NCBI GenBank assembly: GCA_017467845.1
Contig: JAFUKH010000002.1
Coordinates: 1 to 62,879, forward strand
Length of the DNA stretch: 62,879 nt
Origin: Lachnospiraceae bacterium
GTDB taxonomy: Bacteria; Bacillota; Clostridia; Lachnospirales; Lachnospiraceae
Reading direction: 5' to 3'
Shown here: positions 61,734 to 62,879 of the stretch, one piece after another
Position numbering within the stretch: the first letter of the stretch is position 1
Layout: each line of letters starts with the position of its first letter
Notes under the pieces: model-generated
Databases searched by the model: none
The model's input: only the letters and a program-made list of their open reading frames with translations
Told to the model about the DNA's origin: nothing
Translations under genes and position numbers: made by a program

Positions 61734-62879
61734 ATGAAAAATATCAAGAAATTTTTAGCACTTGGCCTTACTGGCGCAATGATGCTTGGAGTGGCAGGCT
61801 GTGGCGGTTCTGACGCTCCTGCAGCTTCAACACCTTCAGAAAGTACTCCGGCAGAGTCCAGCGTAGAGACTCCTGTAGCGGATAACAGTGGTTCTGCAAA
61901 TTCCGGAGAGACCAGACAGATTAATATCGGTACTTGGTGGGTACAGTATTATGATTCTTCCCACACTTCTGTAGAAGATGATCCTTCTTTCGCAGGTGAT
62001 GATCCGGCGTACATGAAGTTCGACAATGTTAAGAAGATTGAGGATAACTACAATGTACAGTTCTATTGGCAGAACTTAACCTACGCAGGTGTACAGGAGT
62101 CCATCAACAACTCCATCCTTGCAGGTTCTCCTGACTGTGATATCTACTTAGTAGATCTTACCTTCGGTATTCCTGCTCAGCTGAATGGACTTGCAACCGA
62201 TTTAAAGACCGTATTACCGGAAGACCATGACTTATTTACCGATCAGGAGCACGTAACCTATCTTGATCTGGGTGATGGCAAGGCTTGTCTCTTAAAGAGA
62301 ACCGAAGCACAGGCTTGTGTAGAAGCTACTTATCCTTTAGCATTCAATAAGCAGATGCTGGAAGACAACAACTTAGAGGATCCTAGAGAATTATATGAGA
62401 GAGGCGAGTGGACTTGGGATAAGTTCATTGAGTACTGTCAGGTATTAACTCAGGATACCGACGGTGACGGACAGATTGATCAGTATGGATTCTGTGGTTT
62501 CAAGAATGATGTATTTGAGCAGTTAATGATGAGTAATGGTGCAAATATTGCAGCCGGTACTACCGAAACTCTTACCTCTGCTGAAACCGGTGAAGCTCTT
62601 CAGATGTTCTACGATATGTACAACACCTACAAGGTTTGCTACCCATATGATGAGTCAGATAAAGACTCTGATACCATGAGAATCCAGTACCGTGAAGGTA
62701 ACATCGGCTTCTGGCCATGTGCAGCTTGGATTGCAGCAGCAGGTCCTGACTACGATCAGAATGGTGACGGAAGCACCATGCTTTCCTTCGATACCGTATA
62801 TGTTCGTTGGCCGGTAGGTCCTAGCGGTGATGCTGAGACTAACGCTGGTAAGCTTACCGCAGGTGAGTTCTATATCATC
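61734..62879 (+). CDS. ABC transporter substrate-binding lipoprotein, cut by the window end
   Basis: At least 382 residues; the frame is still open at the last base. The signal peptide ends at the lipobox GVAGC (Cys near residue 23), followed by a Ser/Pro/Glu-rich linker. The binding domain starts RQINIGTWWVQYYDSS, and DTDGDGQIDQYGF and NIGFWPCAAW are typical of large family 1 solute-binding proteins. AAGGAG precedes the ATG. It lies 20 bases after the triple-repeat lipoprotein and probably serves the permeases at 57858 and 58806. The missing C-terminal part and following genes lie outside the window. Confidence 0.9.
   Translation, partial: MKNIKKFLALGLTGAMMLGVAGCGGSDAPAASTPSESTPAESSVETPVADNSGSANSGETRQINIGTWWVQYYDSSHTSVEDDPSFAGDDPAYMKFDNVKKIEDNYNVQFYWQNLTYAGVQESINNSILAGSPDCDIYLVDLTFGIPAQLNGLATDLKTVLPEDHDLFTDQEHVTYLDLGDGKACLLKRTEAQACVEATYPLAFNKQMLEDNNLEDPRELYERGEWTWDKFIEYCQVLTQDTDGDGQIDQYGFCGFKNDVFEQLMMSNGANIAAGTTETLTSAETGEALQMFYDMYNTYKVCYPYDESDKDSDTMRIQYREGNIGFWPCAAWIAAAGPDYDQNGDGSTMLSFDTVYVRWPVGPSGDAETNAGKLTAGEFYII

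Overview
The window looks like a chromosomal segment from a low-to-mid-GC Gram-positive anaerobe of the Clostridia, most likely a gut or rumen Lachnospiraceae member. The reasons are strong AGGAGG-type ribosome binding sites, many lipoproteins with an L-x-G/A-C lipobox, CUT1 sugar ABC importers that lack their own ATPase, YesM/YesN-type two-component genes, a LacL/LacM split beta-galactosidase, and clan GH-Q phosphorylases. I see no phage genes, transposase, rRNA, tRNA or CRISPR array. Species assignment is inference only.

Layout. 0.3-3.8 kb (minus strand): a translationally coupled pair of c-di-GMP genes (dCache-HAMP-GGDEF and 7TM-EAL). 3.9-7.6 kb: a UvrD-type helicase that may be leaderless, three small ORFs (two with CxxC motifs) and a DUF362 protein. 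7.7-18.4 kb: a GH2 beta-glycosidase, a 7TM-PAS-GGDEF-EAL protein, then a GH94 phosphorylase and a very large GH-Q phosphorylase, a pair suited to phosphorolysis of beta-glucan oligosaccharides. 18.5-30.0 kb: a sugar ABC importer (binding protein, two permeases), a second orphan binding protein, a YesM/YesN pair, and lacL/lacM. 30.2-37.5 kb: a second importer, a cytosolic GH26 enzyme, and a binding-protein/PAS/GGDEF fusion whose N-terminus is a paralogue of the neighbouring importer's binding protein. 37.6-39.2 kb (minus): a HerA/DUF853 ATPase. 39.3-48.2 kb: GH31, GH43 lipoprotein, SGNH esterase lipoprotein, an anion transporter with a cytidylate-kinase-like protein, and an exported CBM35-GH26 lipoprotein. 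48.2-62.9 kb: one long gene run holding two importers around an NHL-TPR membrane protein, a YIP1-like membrane protein and a large DUF5696-like ectoprotein, followed by a triple-repeat surface lipoprotein and a further binding protein cut by the window end.

Taken together this is a glycan-utilisation region: surface lipoproteins (GH26, GH43, esterase, repeat protein) cut and hold polysaccharide, four permease pairs import oligosaccharides, and cytosolic GH26, GH2, LacLM, GH31 and phosphorylases finish the job. Four c-di-GMP genes are interleaved with it, one of which has apparently captured a sugar-binding protein as its sensor.

The least explained parts are: the 48.2-62.9 kb transporter/membrane-protein cluster; the binding-protein-GGDEF fusion; a family of structured intergenic elements (12.4 and 19.9 kb) with compensatory base changes; and a 263-nt imperfect foldback at 21.9-22.1 kb. 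Functions given for enzymes rest on motif reading without database searches.
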